Shown piece by piece: positions 33,499 to 33,638 of a DNA stretch of 33,638 nt. The translations under genes and the position numbers were made by a program. The notes beneath the pieces are model-generated. The model saw only the letters and a program-made list of their open reading frames with translations, had not been told where the DNA came from and searched no databases. How positions within the stretch are numbered: the stretch's first letter is position 1; each line of letters starts with the position of its first letter. The stretch comes from Ignavibacteriota bacterium (GTDB lineage Bacteria > Bacteroidota > Ignavibacteria > SZUA-365): positions 1 through 33,638 of the forward strand of contig JACRFB010000043.1 of assembly GCA_016218045.1 (NCBI GenBank), in the 5' to 3' direction.

Positions 33499-33638
33499 TG
33501 TCTCGTCCTAAAAAAAGTTGACAGAAAAATCGTTCGTGTATCGCTTCGTTATGGATGTTCTAGTGATCGTTTTTCCACGTGTGATCGGTTCGGAGTGGTC
33601 GTTTCCGGCATCGAGACGCGTTGGTGGTAGCAGAAGCC
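33499..33638. other. Right-edge non-coding sequence, possible insertion-element end
   Basis: A sharp change from low-complexity repeat to unique sequence occurs at 33499, beginning 'tgtctcgtcctaaaaaaag' and followed by TTGACA (33518-33523). Several insertion sequences have outer ends of this TGT...TTGACA form, with the -35 box of the transposase gene close to the tip. No transposase frame is visible before the window ends. Confidence 0.25.

Overview
The window looks like a high-GC chromosome segment from a Gram-negative bacterium of the FCB group (Bacteroidota/Chlorobiota, Ignavibacteria or Kapabacteria-like). The grounds are three cell-surface proteins with Type IX secretion (T9SS) C-terminal sorting domains, a DUF3078-type outer-membrane protein, lipoprotein and outer-membrane signals, and the spread of low-complexity intergenic repeats. 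The lineage is inferred from protein style only; no rRNA or tRNA gene was seen.

Layout. (1) 1-9300 is a T9SS cargo region: the 3' end of one sorted protein, a 1730-residue VWA protein with about eight cysteine-paired 'PNPF' repeats, and a 379-residue relative. Each is followed by repetitive DNA. The two complete genes share an almost identical block that covers the sorting domain, stop codon, an 8-bp tandem array and the flank beyond it. A repeat field with arms in opposite orientation around a short AT-rich core lies at 521-1580. (2) 9300-10775 is a small accessory patch with hairpins and a two-domain Mrr restriction endonuclease. (3) 10776-17026 (minus) carries a membrane pyrophosphatase with K+-independent signature residues, an APC-type permease with an unusual cytoplasmic tail, a DMT exporter and a histone-deacetylase-like amidohydrolase. 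(4) 17081-20254 (minus) is phoB-phoR-phoU. (5) 20350-26539 (minus) is a seven-gene run. In transcription order it encodes a receiver-PP2C phosphatase, a STAS protein, a periplasmic-binding lipoprotein, a STAS protein fused to an unrecognised domain, an ABC permease, an ABC ATPase and an RsbW-like kinase. (6) 26676-30865 (minus) has a DUF3078 protein, mscL and a GT39-like glycosyltransferase behind one strong sigma70-like promoter, with an MFS transporter upstream. (7) 31090-33281 (plus) is iorAB, ending at a hairpin terminator inside another repeat field.

The strongest candidate for an undescribed system is block 5. A complete partner-switching module (phosphatase, STAS substrate, kinase) is interleaved with a complete ABC transporter of the ABC_sub_bind type, with no sigma factor beside it. 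A testable reading is that ligand uptake or sensing and phospho-switching are coupled, with the novel STAS fusion as the link. The second theme is the sorting-domain cassette, which looks as if it is copied between T9SS cargo genes through flanking repeats.

Most long opposite-strand open frames are GC-driven shadows and were left out. Several starts were moved inward from the longest frame, using ribosome sites, signal peptides or overlaps.
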